NCBI GenBank assembly: GCA_020796225.1 | Contig: CM036767.1 | Coordinates: forward strand, 19,660,927 to 19,724,926 | DNA from: Arion vulgaris | Lineage: Eukaryota > Mollusca > Gastropoda > Stylommatophora > Arionidae | Length of the DNA: 64,000 bases | Reading direction: 5' to 3' | In this document: positions 9,478 through 19,549 of the stretch, in pieces | Position numbering within the stretch: position 1 is the stretch's first letter | Layout: every line of letters starts with the position of its first letter | Notes under the pieces: model-generated | What the model was told of the DNA's origin: nothing | Databases searched by the model: none | What the model saw: only the letters and a program-made list of their open reading frames with translations | Made by a program: the position numbers and the translations under genes

Positions 9478-9770
9478 AGGTTAAAAAAAAGAAGCTGGGG
9501 TTGGATAGAACACACTTTGAAAAAACCAAAGGGAAATATAACAATAAGGGTCCTTTCTTGGAACCTACAAGGACAGCGAAAGAAGGGGATGTCTAGAAAT
9601 ACATGGAGACAAGATTTAGATACAGAGATCAACAATATACAGAAGAACTGGAGAGAGTTGCAGGAGATAGCTAGAGATAGGAAGACTTGGCATGAGTTGC
9701 TTGTGACCCCATGCCTAATCAGGGTTAAAACGGCAGAGAGAGAGAGAGAGAGAGAGAGAGCATCAAATGG
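9478..9770 (+). pseudogene. LINE RT C-terminal fragment
   Basis: Encodes RSWGWIEHTLKKPKGNIT, then LQGQRKKGMSRNTWRQDLD, then ELQEIARDRKTWHEL. It matches the (R/K)RW.WIGHTL..P...I...A..W.P.G.RKRGRP..TWRR pattern. The window region 9262-9470 upstream shows nothing else. Confidence 0.8.
9733..9760. repeat. (AG)n microsatellite
   Basis: Fourteen AG dinucleotides at the 3' side of the LINE fragment. Confidence 0.9.
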
Positions 9771-9984
9771 ATCTTGTGAATAAGCTGGGTTTTGTAAAAC
9801 ATGTTGACACGTCAAACTGCTTGTTGCATAATTGGTACTGTTCGTAAGATTTGTCAGTTGGTTTTTTCCATCAATTGTATGAGTGTTAATGTTCTTTCAT
9901 GTTGTCATATTCGTCTTGGTCATTCGCTGTTGGCATACACGCTCTGATGTTCATTCTGATTTTTCATGCAATTCAATAATTAAT

Positions 9985-10165
9985 ACTTGGATTTAATCAA
10001 GAGGCTTTAATTCCCTACATTACAAACGAAACAAACTTAGATTCTTCGAAAGGAGTTAATTCTTATTTTTCATATTTGTTTCGTACACGTTCTGATATAA
10101 CCAATAAAAGGTTCGCCTTAGGTTGAAATGGCGTGCCTCAGCTTACAGAGGCTTTAATCCTCTAC
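9985..10165 (+). repeat. Dispersed repeat F (copy 1)
   Basis: Contains AAACTTAGATTCTTCGAAAG, GATATAACCAATAAAAGG and TAGGTTGAAATGGCGTGCCT. Related stretches are at 23930-24105 and 25405-25570. Non-coding, origin unknown. It abuts the LINE fragment at 10140. Confidence 0.6.
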
Positions 10166-10975
10166 TTTGAATCTACTGCAGAAGATTTGGATTTTGTAGA
10201 TGATATTGCCTTGTTAAGTAAAAACAAACCAAGATATGCAAAGAAAACAGACAACTTGTCATCTATAGCATCAAAAGTTGGACTGCAGATAAGCTATGAA
10301 AAAACAAATATAATGAAGACACCTATGGCAAGTAATGCAGATATCACACTAGAATCTAAAATGATAAAAATAACAGAGCAGTTCACTATTTAGGTAGAAA
10401 TTTTGATTGCACAGGAAATGTTAAAAAGAAATTATGATACGAATTGGCAAAGCAACATCAGCTTTTAAAAGTCTAAATAATAAATATGGAACTGCAAGTT
10501 ATATAGTATTAAAACTAAATTACGAATTTTCAATTCAAATGTTGTATCAATCCTAACATATGCCAGCAGAGTTGGAAAATGACTAAAGATATAGAAAGCA
10601 AGTTGAATGCATCTTAAAAATAGATGTCTGCGAAAAATAATGAATATAAAAATGGAACGAATTCAGGAGAAGTGATGAAATCAGAGACATGTCTGGTCAA
10701 CCTCTAGTGACAACTGTTATAAGAAAGAGAAGATGGAGATATGTTGGACACACCTTGAGGAGAAATGATCAACGAATATCAAAGCAGGCATTGAAGTGGA
10801 ATGCAAAGGTTTCAAGAAAGAGAGGACGACATAAGGAGACCCTGAAATGAACTTTGCTGAGAGAGGCAGGAAATATCGGTCTCAGTTCCATGGAGGAGAT
10901 TGAGCGAGTTGCACAGGATAGAGCGGTATTAGGAAATTGCTTGCAGGCCATATGTAACGTATAACGGTACGAGAG
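10140..10975 (+). pseudogene. Decayed LINE reverse transcriptase (palm to C-terminus)
   Basis: Starts in the RT catalytic region with FVDDIALLSKNK, a degenerate form of the F/YADD box in which Ala is Val, and then GLQISYEKTNIMKT. Later frames give LGRNFDCTGNVKKEI, CLRKIMNIKM and the LNCLQAL-like end. Many stops and shifts. The last 170 bp match the minus-strand fragment at 34617-34782. Confidence 0.8.
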
Positions 10976-11023
10976 GAATTATTATCAATATTTAATCCTC
11001 TACTTAACAAACAATAGCTTTTT

Positions 11024-11085
11024 AGATCTTGTTGTCTGACTGAAACAGTAGAACTTGTGTTCTATTTAAGCATATTTCTATCTTA
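11024..11085 (-). repeat. Diverged duplicate of the end of the 11397-11888 reading frame
   Basis: CTTGTTGTCTGACTGAAACA, AGTAGAACTTGTGTTCTATT and CATATTTCTATC resemble 11381-11443 (TTGTTGTCCGGGACTCAAAC...). It suggests an old local duplication of the 3' part of that locus. Confidence 0.4.
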
Positions 11086-11396
11086 GGTCATCCAAGCTCA
11101 AAGTGTATTCATGTGCTAGGGAGCTGTATGGCTGAGGATCTAATCAGTCATTAACGTGAAATGGGACTTCCGGCCGTGCTACGTAGTATCGTGCACTAGC
11201 GCCAGAACCCGTCATAGCAAAAACTCGGCGTTCAGCGATACCAACTGATGGGATTAATCAACATCGAACTGGCGTGATGGGCCGCTGGATGCTGCTGGAT
11301 TTGTTGAGGCGGAGATCGGAGTACCTATGGACGTGTCTGGAGTGCTCTGATGATAGTCCTCATATAACTGATATGTTATATCTTGTTGTCCGGGAC

Positions 11397-11898
11397 TCAA
11401 ACAGTAGAACTTGTTGTGTTGTATTTATGAATATTTCCATCCGGGATTTTGTTATCTTCTACTTCAGTATCTTCTGCATGTGTTGACAAATTACTCGGAA
11501 ATATTCTATTTTTCACAAAGAACTTATTACGTCTTTGTTTCTTGTATTTATGAATCCGATGCCGATCTCCATCAGCACCGTGAAATATTTTCCCATGAAG
11601 AATATTTGATCGTCTTGTTTGTCGTGGTGGCTTATTGTATCTATGAGCCCGATCTTGATCTGCCTTAGCCCCATGAAGTATTTTTCCAGGAAGAATATTT
11701 TGTTGCTGAGTTTTTCGATGTTGTATCTTATTAGCAACAGCAACATTTGTTGTGTGTTTGTTACAAATACAATAATAGAGAACACTGATTGTTGTACATA
11801 GTACCAACAAAACTGCTGCCAAACAAATAAGGATGGTGCCCAGGTTCATCCTCCCCGTTTTCCTTTTGCTGTTCCAGGGGCAGCCCACTTGTATCCAC
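11397..11898 (-). CDS. Candidate exon of a small membrane protein
   Basis: Minus-strand open stretch of about 165 codons. It has one clear membrane segment near its start (GTILICLAAVLLVLCTTISV then LYYCIC), followed by a polar, Lys/Arg/His-rich tail with an internal near-repeat (KILHGA..D.DRAHRY and KIFHGADGDRHRIHKY). A splice acceptor (TTTACAATCAG) precedes 11898, so it looks like a terminal exon. Joined directly to the exon at 13536-13652 the frame does not match: the phase-0 join yields only about 45 codons. An intermediate exon, a 1-bp consensus error, or loss of function are all possible. I do not recognise the family. Confidence 0.4.
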
Positions 11899-11952
11899 CT
11901 GATTGTAAATTATAAATAAATAAAATTTAAGAACAACTATTTATGAGACAAA

Positions 11953-13177
11953 GATAGTGAGGGAGTGAGAGAGACAAATGAGAGAAATATTGAGAGAGAA
12001 TATTCAGAAAAGGATTATTGAGAAGAGAGAATATTGAAGGAAGGAGAATTATTGAGAGAGAAATATTGAGAAGGAGAGAATATTGAGAGAGAAATTTGAG
12101 AAGGAAGAGAGAAATATTGAGAGAGAAATATTGAAAGGAAGAGAGAGAAATATTGAGAGAATAGAGAAGAGAGAGAAAATGAGAGAGAATATTGAGAAGG
12201 AAAGAGAATATTGAAGAGAAAAGAGAAAGAGAGAAAGATAAATATTGAAAAGAGAAATATTGAGAAGAGAAGAAATATTGAGAGAGAGAGAAATATTAGA
12301 GAGAGAAATATTGAGAGAGAGAATATTGAGAGGAAGAGACATATTGAGAGAAAGTAATACTGACAGAGAGAAATAGTGACATAGATATATTGAGAGAGAG
12401 AGAAAATATTGAGAGATAGGACAATATTAGAGAGAACATATTCAGATAGAGATGGAAAATATTGGAGAGAGAGATGACAATATTTAGAGAGCAATATTGA
12501 GAAAACATATTGAGAGAGAGATGGAAAATATTGAGAGAGAGATGACAATATTGAGAGAGAGGACAATATTGAGAGAGAGAGAGACAATATTGAGAAAGAA
12601 CATATTCAGAGAGAGATGGAAAATATTGAGAGAGAGATGGACAATATTGAGAGAGAGAGAGGCAATATTGAGAGAGAGAGAGACAATATTGAGAGAGGAA
12701 AAAGGAGAGAAATATTGAGAGAGAGGAAAATATTGAGAGAGAGAGGAAAAAATATTGAGAGAGAGGAAAATATTGAGAGATAAAAATATTGAGAGAGAGA
12801 GAGAAATTGAGAGAGGAAAATATTGAGAGAGAGAAAAATATTGAGAGAAGAGAAAAATATTGAGAGAGAAGAAAATATTGAGAGAGAGAACAAAATATTA
12901 AGAGAGAGCAGGAAAATATTGAGAGAGAGAAAATATTAAGAGAAGAGAAAAATATGAGAGAGAGAAATTTGAGAAAAATATAGAGAGGAGGAAAATATTG
13001 AGAGAGAGGCAAAATATTGAGAGAGAGAAAATATTGAGAAAGATGAAAAATATTGAGAGAGAGAAAATATTGAGAGAGAGAGGAAAAATATTGAGAGAAA
13101 GAAAATATTAGAGAGAGGGAAAATATTAAGAGAGAGGAAAAATATTAAGAGAGAGAGAAAATATTGATAGAAAAAAA
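11953..13177. repeat. GA-rich array with GAGAGAGAAATATTGA units
   Basis: About 1.2 kb of (GA)n blocks punctuated by AATATT every 15-30 bp. Unit length is variable. The minus strand is open as Ser/Leu/Phe/Ile-rich peptides, a composition effect. It lies in the presumptive intron between the two candidate membrane-protein exons. Confidence 0.93.
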
Positions 13178-13246
13178 GACAAGCAATCATGTTGTGCATA
13201 TTTCAAATAAGAGTATTCTTGTATAATGGTTCCTGATACATCCAAA

Positions 13247-13497
13247 TATGAATGAAAATCTTGGCGTATCTCTTATACAACGTAGCCATCAACCACAGTA
13301 AACGAGTCGTTGATTTTTAGGCACCACTTATACGTTCAGTAGTTTGTCATTGCTTTCTAAACGGTGAGGTCTATTTTTACCTTTCGTAAAATCCCCGGAA
13401 TCGAATTTGCTTTCAAACTGCCTGCCGTGGAGTTTGAACCAGGTACGCTTGGTTTGTGATCGAGCTCACTACCGCTCTAAGCTAAAAGAACGCCCCA
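13247..13497 (-). mobile_element. SINE, family C
   Basis: Good minus copy: tail AAACGAGTCGTTGATTTTTA at the left, B-box region (reverse of GGTTCAAACTCC) near 13430-13441, head GATCGAGCTCACTACCGCTC at the right. Confidence 0.75.
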
Positions 13498-13535
13498 TAT
13501 ATTTCAAATAACGACACGTTTAACTGTGTACTCAC

Positions 13536-13652
13536 CTTCATAAATGTAGCATTGACAAAGATGCTTATGCCAGCAGACAAAGTGAAGATACCAAACATGG
13601 CAGCAAACACGCAGACAACACAACAGCAACAATGTCTCTTGGGAGACATCAT
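13536..13652 (-). CDS. Candidate coding exon with hydrophobic segment
   Basis: A 117-bp minus-strand stretch bounded by an acceptor (TCCTTTTTCAG) and a donor (AAG|GTGAGT). It is open in phase 0 for 39 codons: MMSPKRHCCCCVVCVFAAMF then GIFTLSAGISIFVNATFMK. Cys-rich, then a membrane-like or signal-anchor segment. It precedes the membrane-protein exon at 11397-11898 on the same strand, but the frames do not join directly. It may begin the coding part after a 5' UTR exon. Confidence 0.45.
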
Positions 13653-13689
13653 CTGAAAAAGGACATTAAATAAGAATGAACAAACAAAC

Positions 13690-14060
13690 TATACAAAATC
13701 TCACCATCATCATCATCATCAAATATCTTGTCTTGAGCAGAACTTTGCCACCCCAACAGTCCTTCGAAATTTCTCTCTCTCCAAAGGCCAGATGCCCGCC
13801 TCTGCAGCCGTCATGTTCAAACCATCAGTTACATCCTGAATCCATCTTCTCCGTGGTCTTCCTCTTCGTCTCTTTGCCGGTATGCCTCCTTCCAAAGATG
13901 GTCTTCTCAGCACTTCATGTCTCTTTATATGTCCAAAATACCTCATTTTCTCATTCTTATTTGTAGCATAGCCAGTTTTCTTTGATTTTGAGTTCTTTCT
14001 GGATAGATCTATTTGTTCTCTTCTCTGTCCAAGATATACAGAGGACTCTTCTGTATAACG
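13690..14060 (-). pseudogene. LINE RT C-terminal fragment (best copy of this family)
   Basis: Open for about 118 codons: VYLGQRREQIDLSRKNSK, then KMRYFGHIKRHEVLRRPSLE, KRRRGRPRRRWIQDVTDGLN, MTAAEA, ending FCSRQDI. It provides the uninterrupted reference for the copies at 8541, 36795, 40750 and 43020. At its 5' side it is cut by another LINE flanked by a 68-bp direct repeat. Confidence 0.85.
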
Positions 14061-14124
14061 TATATTCAAAAGCATATATATGTTTTACTATTGTCTTGTT
14101 AAATGTCCAGTTTATATTATACTC
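14057..14124. repeat. 68-bp direct repeat, left copy
   Basis: The same 68-bp run (start AACGTATATTCAAAAGC, end TTTATATTATACTC) occurs at 15158-15225 with a single visible mismatch. It lies on either side of a minus-strand LINE RT fragment. It encodes part of the interrupted LINE (NKTIVKHIYAFEYT), so it is best read as a long target-site duplication. Confidence 0.8.
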
Positions 14125-14127
14125 TTT

Positions 14128-15157
14128 CTTTCTCGAATCCTGTATGCCTCACAGTGTCAGGTCAGGAAGAGATTTCTAAAACGGGTCCTAGTATGCGCTT
14201 TGTAAATAGTCTCTTTCGTCGCCTCTGTTATATCTGAGGTCCATCTTTTGCGTGGCCGGCCTTTTGCTTTCTACCCATTGTATCGGAGCAGCATTGCTCT
14301 TTGGGTGCACTGTCTGATGGTAATCTGCTTACGTGACCAACCATTTAATTTGTTGTTTCTTGATGAAGTCTAGTACTGATGTTGTACCCACTTTTTCCTG
14401 ATGTCTTCATTTCCAACCGGTCTCTTCTTGTTACACCCAGCATTCTGCGTAGACACTTCATCTCTGTTGTGACTAGTTTTCTTCTATCGTTTGTTGTCAG
14501 CGCCCAGGTTTGGCACTGGTAACATAGTGTGGGGAGAAAGATTGTGTTGAACATTGCTCTTTTTGTGTTCATGGTTACATGTTTGCATCTTAAAATTGGC
14601 GCCATTTGCCCTATCATTTGATTTGCTTTGTTGCATCTGTGTTGAATTTCATTAGTTATTCTTCCATTTGCTGAAAAAATGCTCCTAGGTATGTGAAATC
14701 TTTTACTTGATTTAGTGGGTGATTATCGATGGAGATGTTGGTAGTGCTTACCTCTCTGGCGAATGTCATTACTTCTGTTTTGTCGATGTTTATTCTCATG
14801 TTGTATTCGTTACATGCTAACTGGAGTCTGTTAATGTGTTGTTGTAGCTGTTCTGTTGTTGATATAAATGCCTTATCGTCTGCAAAAAGAAATTCATTTA
14901 AGAGTTCTCCGAGGTTGTTTCCTTCGCTGGTGTTAGCTATTTTACAAATGTGGTCAATATACGTGATGAATAGCAGCGGGGATAGTACGCAACCTTGTCT
15001 TACTCCTGACCCTACGTGAAACTTTTCTGATAATCCTGTATTTGTTGTAATCGTACATTGGCTGTCAGTATAAATGCTCTTGCAAAGGTTGGTTAGGTGG
15101 TCATTAACCCCATAGGTTGTTAGTATTTTCCACAACTTGTGCCTATCTACGCGGTCG
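14128..15157 (-). mobile_element. 5'-truncated LINE, reverse-transcriptase domain
   Basis: Minus-strand RT with conserved blocks in order: TFDRVDRHKLWKILTTYGV, then VGSGVRQGCVLSPLLFITYI, FLFADDKAFIS (catalytic box FADD), RINIDKTEVMTF and QVKDFTYLGAFFQ. After a frameshift near 14650 the connection region follows (LPTLCYQCQTWALTTNDRRK). The endonuclease and RT N-terminus are missing. It is flanked by the 68-bp direct repeats. A related tail is at 41008-41372. Confidence 0.85.
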
Positions 15158-15225
15158 AACGTATATTCAAAAGCATATATATGTTTTACTATTGTCTTGT
15201 TTAATGTCCAGTTTATATTATACTC
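15158..15225. repeat. 68-bp direct repeat, right copy
   Basis: Right partner of 14057-14124. It makes the RT frame appear to start in foreign sequence (HIYAFEYT joined to FDRVDR). Confidence 0.8.
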
Positions 15226-15254
15226 ACTTTTATAAATGTGGTATAAAAGCGAAA

Positions 15255-15440
15255 GTTTGTCTTCATTGTACCGGAACTCCCCATATAGCTCCGTCAATGT
15301 CGGCAGAAACTGCCCGCTATCTACCGCGAGTGTTGCACAAAGCACGAATTCCGTAGCTGCAGCCGCAATCCTAGAGATCTTATGAAAAAAAATGCACATG
15401 AGACGGTCTGGATTCGAACCGACAATGTTTAGAACGACAA
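15255..15440 (-). mobile_element. tRNA-Ser/Leu-like SINE, family B (copy 1)
   Basis: Minus orientation. Perfect B box GGTTCGAATCC (reverse at 15410-15420). The body shares CAAAGCACGAATTCCGTAGC and GCAATCCTAGAGATCTTATG with copies at 17395-17625 and 17945-18185. Confidence 0.75.
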
Positions 15441-15484
15441 GCAAACGTCTGATTGTTTGTTATTTACGTTAAGCCGAGTCACAT

Positions 15485-15910
15485 CACTTTCAACCTAACG
15501 ACGAATCTCAGACATGCAAACATTTTATTTACTTTGTCATATAAACCCACTTACCATCATCATCATCATGTGTCATATCTATTCCCGTTGCGATGTTGAT
15601 GTTTAACTTTTTCCAAAAGTGTATTCTGTCTTGTCATATCTATAACAAAATCACTGTATTTTCTCAATTGTTTTGTTAACGTATATCTTTCTTCTATTAT
15701 TTTATCAACTTCTTTAGAACCCGACTTCTTCTATTGTGGCTAGGTTTTCTAAATTCACTTATATAAGATCGCATTGTGTTTTCACAACTGTGACTTCTAC
15801 TCTACTTCCTGTTGTTCTGTTTGTCTTGCTGACAGGTATACTTAATCCCATGGGCGTCCACATAAATTTGTCCAGGGGATGGGGCAATGAATTTTAAAAA
15901 ATTTAGTTTG
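15485..15910 (-). other. Mostly unassigned, possible LINE end
   Basis: 15555-15670 read on the minus strand gives a short LINE-tail-like EKVKHQHRNGNRYD followed by an (ATG)n tail. The remainder shows no repeat or frame that I can name. Confidence 0.3.
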
Positions 15911-15914
15911 TAGT

Positions 15915-16240
15915 TTGATGTGGTTTGATATAAGAATGATGAGAATATCATGGATTGCTAAAATGACGAATGTAGAGGTGTTGAATGAGGTCAAGACACA
16001 GAGAAAGCTTATCATAAATATAAGAAATAGGCAATCAGCATTTTTCGGACATGTAGTTAGAACACATTGGGACAACCGGTAAAATCGAGGGGAGACGAGA
16101 CAGAGAAAGATAGAGAGCACATTTTAGATAATCCGACTTCATGGCACGGAAGAGCGTCAACATCTGAGATGATAGCAAACACCAGGAAATAGATTTGTGG
16201 AGATCCATGATCGTCTACGCCAGCCTGCACGCCACCTGAC
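15915..16240 (+). pseudogene. LINE RT C-terminal fragment
   Basis: Plus strand gives RMMRISWIAKMTNVEVLNEV, QRKLIINIRNRQSAFFGHVV, then in shifted frames IEGRRDRER and SDFMARKSVNI, and RFVEIHDRLRQPA. The minus-strand counterpart is at 42345-42770. Confidence 0.75.
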
Positions 16241-16504
16241 GATGAGTTTACTAAGCGGAAATGGAAAAAAAACAGATTCGCATAAAACCGTATTATCAAA
16301 AATCCATTTTCCAGGGGGGTGGCCCTTTCTCCCCCTGCCACCATTGCCTTTAAGTAGGGACGCCTATGCGTATTCCTGGAACTGATAACACACCAATCTT
16401 ATCGCTACGGTTTTATTACTGGTTTTTCCGTATAAGCCAGCATGTAGTCTAGAACTACTTTTTAAAATCTCAAGTCTATGTCCTACAGAATAACATCAGG
16501 AATT

Positions 16505-16905
16505 CACATACAATATTGACTTTAATTAAGAGCTTTACATTGACGAGATTTGAAGAGCATGTTGATAAAAATGAGAACATCACAAGCAGAGTTAGCATAA
16601 CTTCATGCACCGAATACACTGAAAGACAACAAATGCAGTGGTTTGGACATTTAATGAGAATGGAATACAACCAACCACCAATAACAGCATACAATAAAAA
16701 GAGAGCAGGTACTAGAGCCAAAGGAAGACCAAGAAAAAGATATATAGACAAAATGAAGATCAGACTAAATAAATACGGATATAACAAGAGCGATTCGTTT
16801 GGCCCTGGTACACAAATTAAAGCTCCTACCCCTACTCTTAATGCCAAGAGTGGACAACCAATTCTATCATACACCTGGGGAAAGACAATAGACAATAGTT
16901 CATAA
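16505..16905 (+). pseudogene. LINE RT C-terminal fragment
   Basis: Open for 129 codons: TLTRFEEHVDKNENITSRVS, YTERQQMQWFGHLMRM, then AGTRAKGRPRKRYIDKMKIR. It belongs to the same LINE family as 43330-43882 (MKWFGYL, ARGRPRKRWLAGIVES). Confidence 0.78.
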
Positions 16906-16909
16906 TTCA

Positions 16910-17121
16910 CCCGAGTGGTTACCGAGTGGTTACCGAGTGGTTACCGAGTGATTACCGAGTGATTACCGAGTGCTTACCGAGTGGTTACCGAGTGGTTACC
17001 GAGTGGTTACCGAGTGGTTACCGAGTGGTTACCGAGGGGTTACCGAGTGATTACCGAGTGGTTACCGAGTGGTTACCGAGTGGTTACCGAGTGATTACCG
17101 AGTGGTTACCGAGTGGTTACC
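16910..17121. repeat. 11-bp tandem array (TTACCGAGTGG)n
   Basis: About 19 near-perfect 11-bp units. Variants are GATT and GCTT for GGTT. Because 11 is not a multiple of 3, each strand reads the same 11-residue repeat in any frame (VTEWLPSGYRV on the plus strand). Not a gene. Confidence 0.96.
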
Positions 17122-17129
17122 GGGGCCCA

Positions 17130-17361
17130 AATTTGGGGTGTAAAGAATAGAACCACTGTTACTTGCCACGCATGTCGCACGGAGCGACTAAGGAGGTTTG
17201 ACTGAAATCGGATGCACATGTCCTAAATGTGTAGAAGTCTATGCACTTAGGGGCCTACCAAACCAATGTGCAACGTAAACACGTTCTTGGTAATGATCAA
17301 ACATATCACAAAGAGGGATTAAAATTGGTCGTAAAGAACGAAAGCAAAGAAGAAGAAGAAG
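17130..17361 (+). mobile_element. SINE-like element, family D (old copy)
   Basis: Diverged copy: GTGTAAAGAATAGAACCACT, CACGCATGTCGCACGGAGCG, ATCGGATGCACATG, ending AAAGAAGAAGAAGAAG. Many differences from better copies. Confidence 0.5.
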
Positions 17362-17394
17362 TTAATAATTATACCTATATGTCCAAAAAAGGGT

Positions 17395-17625
17395 CCACGG
17401 GCGAAGGATTGAGTGCATTGGGTTTTCCCCCCATTGCTGCATCCTTGTCGGCGGAGATGACACGCCATCTTCCGAGATCATTGCACAAAGCACAAATACC
17501 GTAGCTCCAGCAGCAATCCTAGGAATCTCATGACAGAATTTCACATGTCTATCTGTCCGGTTTCGAACTCACAACCTTCAGTACCACAAGCAAACGACTT
17601 ACTTAACCACTTCGCCATTGAAACC
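17395..17625 (-). mobile_element. tRNA-Ser/Leu-like SINE, family B (copy 2)
   Basis: The head on the minus strand reads ATGGCGAAGTGGTTAAGT (17601-17618), an A-box region typical of Ser/Leu tRNAs, and the B-box-like GAGTTCGAAACC lies at 17559-17570. The body shares GCACAAAGCACAAATACCGT with copy 1. Confidence 0.8.
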
Positions 17626-17754
17626 TTCTAACTGTATTTACCTGTATGTTTCTCGATGTAGCATATACCTTGCTGAACGTCGCTCTAATCATTAAACAAT
17701 TGTAATTACTGATGTAATACCGATTTTTGGCGGTGTAGAACAGGGGGGAACATG

Positions 17755-17935
17755 TTCCTGTGAAATTTTTTGGCCGCATGGCTTGTGCAGTCGTTGTAAA
17801 ACAGTTCAGGTTAGGATATTTCTTTATGACCCTGACAGAAGAAAAAACTGATTGGTCTTACCGTAGATTGAACCCGGATCTCCGCGCTCTAATACATTCG
17901 ACTAGACGCTGCACACTCTAATCATAACGTGCATG
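17755..17935 (-). mobile_element. Possible tRNA-headed element
   Basis: Minus strand contains GATCCGGGTTCAATCTACGG, B-box-like, preceded by an AGTCGAATGTATTAGAGCGC stretch. I have no second copy for comparison, so the call is weak. Confidence 0.3.
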
Positions 17936-17944
17936 AAATGGTAA

Positions 17945-18185
17945 AGGTGTACACAGACGAAGGATTGACTTCATTGCACCGAGATTTATTCCCTATGGCT
18001 CGGTCCATTTCCGCAGAAATGGGACGCCACTTGCCGAGTGTATAGGCCCAAAGCACGAACTTCGTACCTCCTACAACAAACATATGAATCTATGGGCAAA
18101 AATTCACATGTGATTAGAACAGCGCTGTCCCGATTCGAACCAACGACCGCTACATCTATGCTTATTTAGACCACTACGTTGTTTT
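17945..18185 (-). mobile_element. tRNA-Ser/Leu-like SINE, family B (copy 3)
   Basis: B box GGTTCGAATCGG (reverse near 18131-18142), body with GCCCAAAGCACGAACTTCGT and GAAATGGGACGCCACTTGCC. Older than copy 2 by divergence. Confidence 0.7.
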
Positions 18186-18384
18186 AATTTTGTTATATTT
18201 AATAAGATGTTCAGATCACTAGGCAACGCGCGATCACTAGGCAACGCGCTGAGAATGCCATATTACATGAAACGCTACTCACTATTTTTCGCAAGATACC
18301 GGCTTGTTAAAAACAAGTTGTTCCCCTTTATGTCATTTTTTCCATTTTCTCCGCGTTTCATTTTTTATATTATTGAGTTGTTTC

Positions 18385-18845
18385 CCCTAGCACGATACGA
18401 TGACGATACAGTGTTACTGTCAACATCACAAAAAGGGATTGAGAATTTATTACGGGATGTGCAAGATAAAAGCGAAAAACGAAATCTATATCTCAATGTG
18501 GCAATAACAGAAATAATGACAACGGATTAAACAAACAGGACAAAAGATATTTTTATCAACTTAGAGAAAATAGAAAATGTGAACAGTTTTGAATATCTTT
18601 GTTCACTGCTAACAAAATATGGAAATGAGATGAAGGAAATTAAAACAAGAACAAACATGGCTTTACAAAGCATTTAATTAACATGACAGTGGAAAAATAT
18701 ATATGTGCTTTAGAATATAAGTGTCACAGAAGAGTCCTCTGTATATCTTGGACAGAGAAGAGAACATATAGATCTATCCAGAAGTATCTTAAAATCAAAG
18801 AAAACTGGATGGTGCAACAAATAAGAAGGAGAAAATTTGGGACGA
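18385..18845 (+). pseudogene. LINE reverse-transcriptase fragment
   Basis: The catalytic box is mutated to YDDDTVLLSTSQKGIENLL (consensus YADD). It continues NSFEYLCSLLTKYGNEMKEI, then after a stop EKYICALEYKCHRRVLCISW and TYRSIQKYLKIKENW. Same family as 26885-27665 (YADDTVFLSISQK). Confidence 0.8.
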
Positions 18846-18859
18846 TTTTGAACTGCCAA

Positions 18860-19040
18860 GAGTTCTTTTACGTGCTCAGATTGAACACGCACCTACGTTT
18901 TATCGTCCGTCTCCCATAGGACTAGGAACTTGATCTCAAATACACTGGATCATAAATCTCTGGAAAAATATCCAGATGGCTCCCCGAGGAGCGATCCTGC
19001 TACCTTGTGCACGAGAGACGAGCACCTAACCTTTAAGCCC
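18860..19040 (-). mobile_element. SINE-like element, family E (5' half)
   Basis: Minus copy: TTCTTTTACGTGCTCAGATT, ACCTACGTTTTATCGTCCGT, CCCATAGGACTAGGAACTTG, ending GCACGAGAGACGAGC. It runs directly into the 24-bp array. Confidence 0.65.
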
Positions 19041-19475
19041 CAGAGACCTCTAACGTCTACGTCACAGAGACCCCTAACGTCTACGTCACAGAGACCTCTA
19101 ACGTCTACGTCACAGAGACCTCTAACGTCTACGTCACAGAGACCTCAACTTAACGAGACCTCTAACGTCACGTCACAGAGACCCTAACTCTACGTCACGA
19201 GACCAACGTCTACGTCACAGAGACCTAACGTCTACGTCACGAGCTCTAACGTCTACGTCACGAGAGACCTCTAACGTCTACGTCACAGAGACCTCTAACG
19301 TCTACGTCACTAGAGACCTACGTCACACAGCTAACGTCAGTCAGAGACCTCTAACGTCTACGTCACAGAGACCTCTAACGTCTACGTCACAGAGACCTCT
19401 AACGTCTACGTCACAGAGACCTCTAACGTCTACGTCACAGAGACCTCTAATGTCTACGTCACAGAGACCTCTAAC
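19040..19475. repeat. 24-bp tandem array, interrupted by a hAT element
   Basis: Unit of 24 bp containing CTCTAACGTCTACGTCACAG, about 18 copies. Copies are clean at both ends, but 19145-19345 is full of single-base losses. Remnant units continue at 20767-20802 on the far side of the hAT element, so the array existed before the insertion. Confidence 0.93.
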
Positions 19476-19549
19476 CAACGCCGGATTAGCCTAGTAGCAG
19501 AAGTAGCAAATGCTACGGGCCCCGCGCTTCTAGGGGGCCCCGCGCCTAT

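Noticed and set aside
11953..13199. Leu/Ser/Ile-rich minus frames that look like transmembrane repeats
   Set aside because: Translation of GA runs with AATATT. Unit length varies and frames change throughout.
13719..14075. A conserved small basic host protein (GRPRRRWIQDVTDG...)
   Set aside because: The same block recurs in at least five decayed copies in this window and is the usual LINE ORF2 tail.
14656..15444. A 262-codon host gene with an RT-like middle
   Set aside because: Its N-terminal part is SINE B and the 68-bp duplicate translated by chance. Only the RT blocks are real, and they are a truncated LINE.
15410..15480. Functional tRNA gene (perfect B box)
   Set aside because: The A box, acceptor pairing and anticodon stem are eroded, and the box is followed by SINE family B body shared with two other sites.
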